Source of the DNA: JABEVB01 sp049965775
Lineage (GTDB): Bacteria > Planctomycetota > Phycisphaerae > WQYP01
Direction of reading: 5' to 3'
DNA length: 6,758 bases
NCBI GenBank assembly: GCA_049965775.1
Contig: JBMFVX010000147.1
Span: 1-6,758, forward strand
Part shown: positions 6,720-6,758 of the stretch, piece after piece
Layout of the letters: each line of letters opens with the position of its first letter
How positions within the stretch are numbered: position 1 is the first letter of the stretch
Position numbers and translations under genes: made by a program
The notes under the pieces: generated by a model
What the model saw: the letters and a program-made list of their open reading frames with translations, nothing else
Database searches by the model: none
Told to the model about the DNA's origin: nothing

Positions 6720-6747
6720 GCTGAAAGCCAAAAGCCGACAGCTGAAC
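6720..6747. repeat. Degenerate heptamer tandem repeat (GCTGAAA-like)
   Basis: Four consecutive 7-base units read GCTGAAA, GCCAAAA, GCCGACA and GCTGAAC, directly after the 9-bp hairpin. They share GCYRAMA-like spacing. Arrays of this kind are common between genes in some bacterial groups and have no known coding role. Confidence 0.55.
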
Positions 6748-6758
6748 AGCTCTTTGAC

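Larger units (their letters stand above)
6370..6758. other. Gene-free, repeat-rich intergenic stretch
   Basis: I find no credible coding region on either strand, no tRNA-like fold and no convincing T-tailed terminator. The stretch is C-rich at its left end. It contains a two-copy 51-base tandem repeat, several hairpins, a 15-base direct repeat with one mismatch (6578-6592 and 6645-6659) and heptamer repeats at the right edge. A small bulged hairpin at 6412-6428 (CCG-C-CTT, CCCG loop, AAG-CGG) follows the HTH gene but has no T tract. The window ends in CTCTTTGAC, which could be the start of a promoter -35 box (TTGAC) cut by the edge. Confidence 0.6.

Overview
The window holds a defence-type operon: the 3' part of a type III restriction-modification methyltransferase gene (mod), a Schlafen-like AlbA_2/GHKL-ATPase gene, and a complete type III restriction endonuclease gene (res), all on the + strand. 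A 69-residue excisionase-family helix-turn-helix gene follows, then about 390 bases of repeat-rich DNA without a gene.

The host is a bacterium with moderate to slightly high GC and ordinary Shine-Dalgarno sites. The palindrome inside mod (a GGGCATCTTGCCC core with a partner GGATGCCCG arm) and the degenerate GCTGAAA heptamers at the right end resemble dispersed repeats that I associate with Desulfobacterota and PVC-group genomes. That is recollection only; the taxon cannot be fixed from this window.

Layout. 3-1115: C-terminal part of Mod (end of the target-recognition region, motif X, AdoMet motif I, C-terminal domain); its start and the DPPY catalytic motif lie upstream. 1202-3100: AlbA_2 + HATPase_c_4-like protein with two C-terminal winged helices, whose linker is coded by two tandem 33-bp perfect palindromes. 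3097-6093: Res, with superfamily-2 helicase motifs and a C-terminal PD-ExK nuclease, in ATGA overlap with the gene before it. 6160-6369: small HTH protein with a strong ribosome binding site placed in front of an ATA codon. 6370-6758: tandem 51-bp repeat, several hairpins and heptamer repeats.

How they may work together. Mod and Res would form the type III complex: Mod recognises and methylates adenine in an asymmetric site, and Res hydrolyses ATP and cuts between unmethylated head-to-head sites. The interposed gene is the unusual part. Its coupling to res suggests that it regulates, or functionally joins, the restriction arm. Two in-frame palindromic elements sit in interdomain linkers of neighbouring proteins, and the pair in the middle gene could also act on the mRNA a few hundred bases ahead of res. 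No experiment-independent proof of a new system is available from sequence alone; the best candidates for follow-up are the three-gene arrangement, the coding palindromes and the apparent ATA start.
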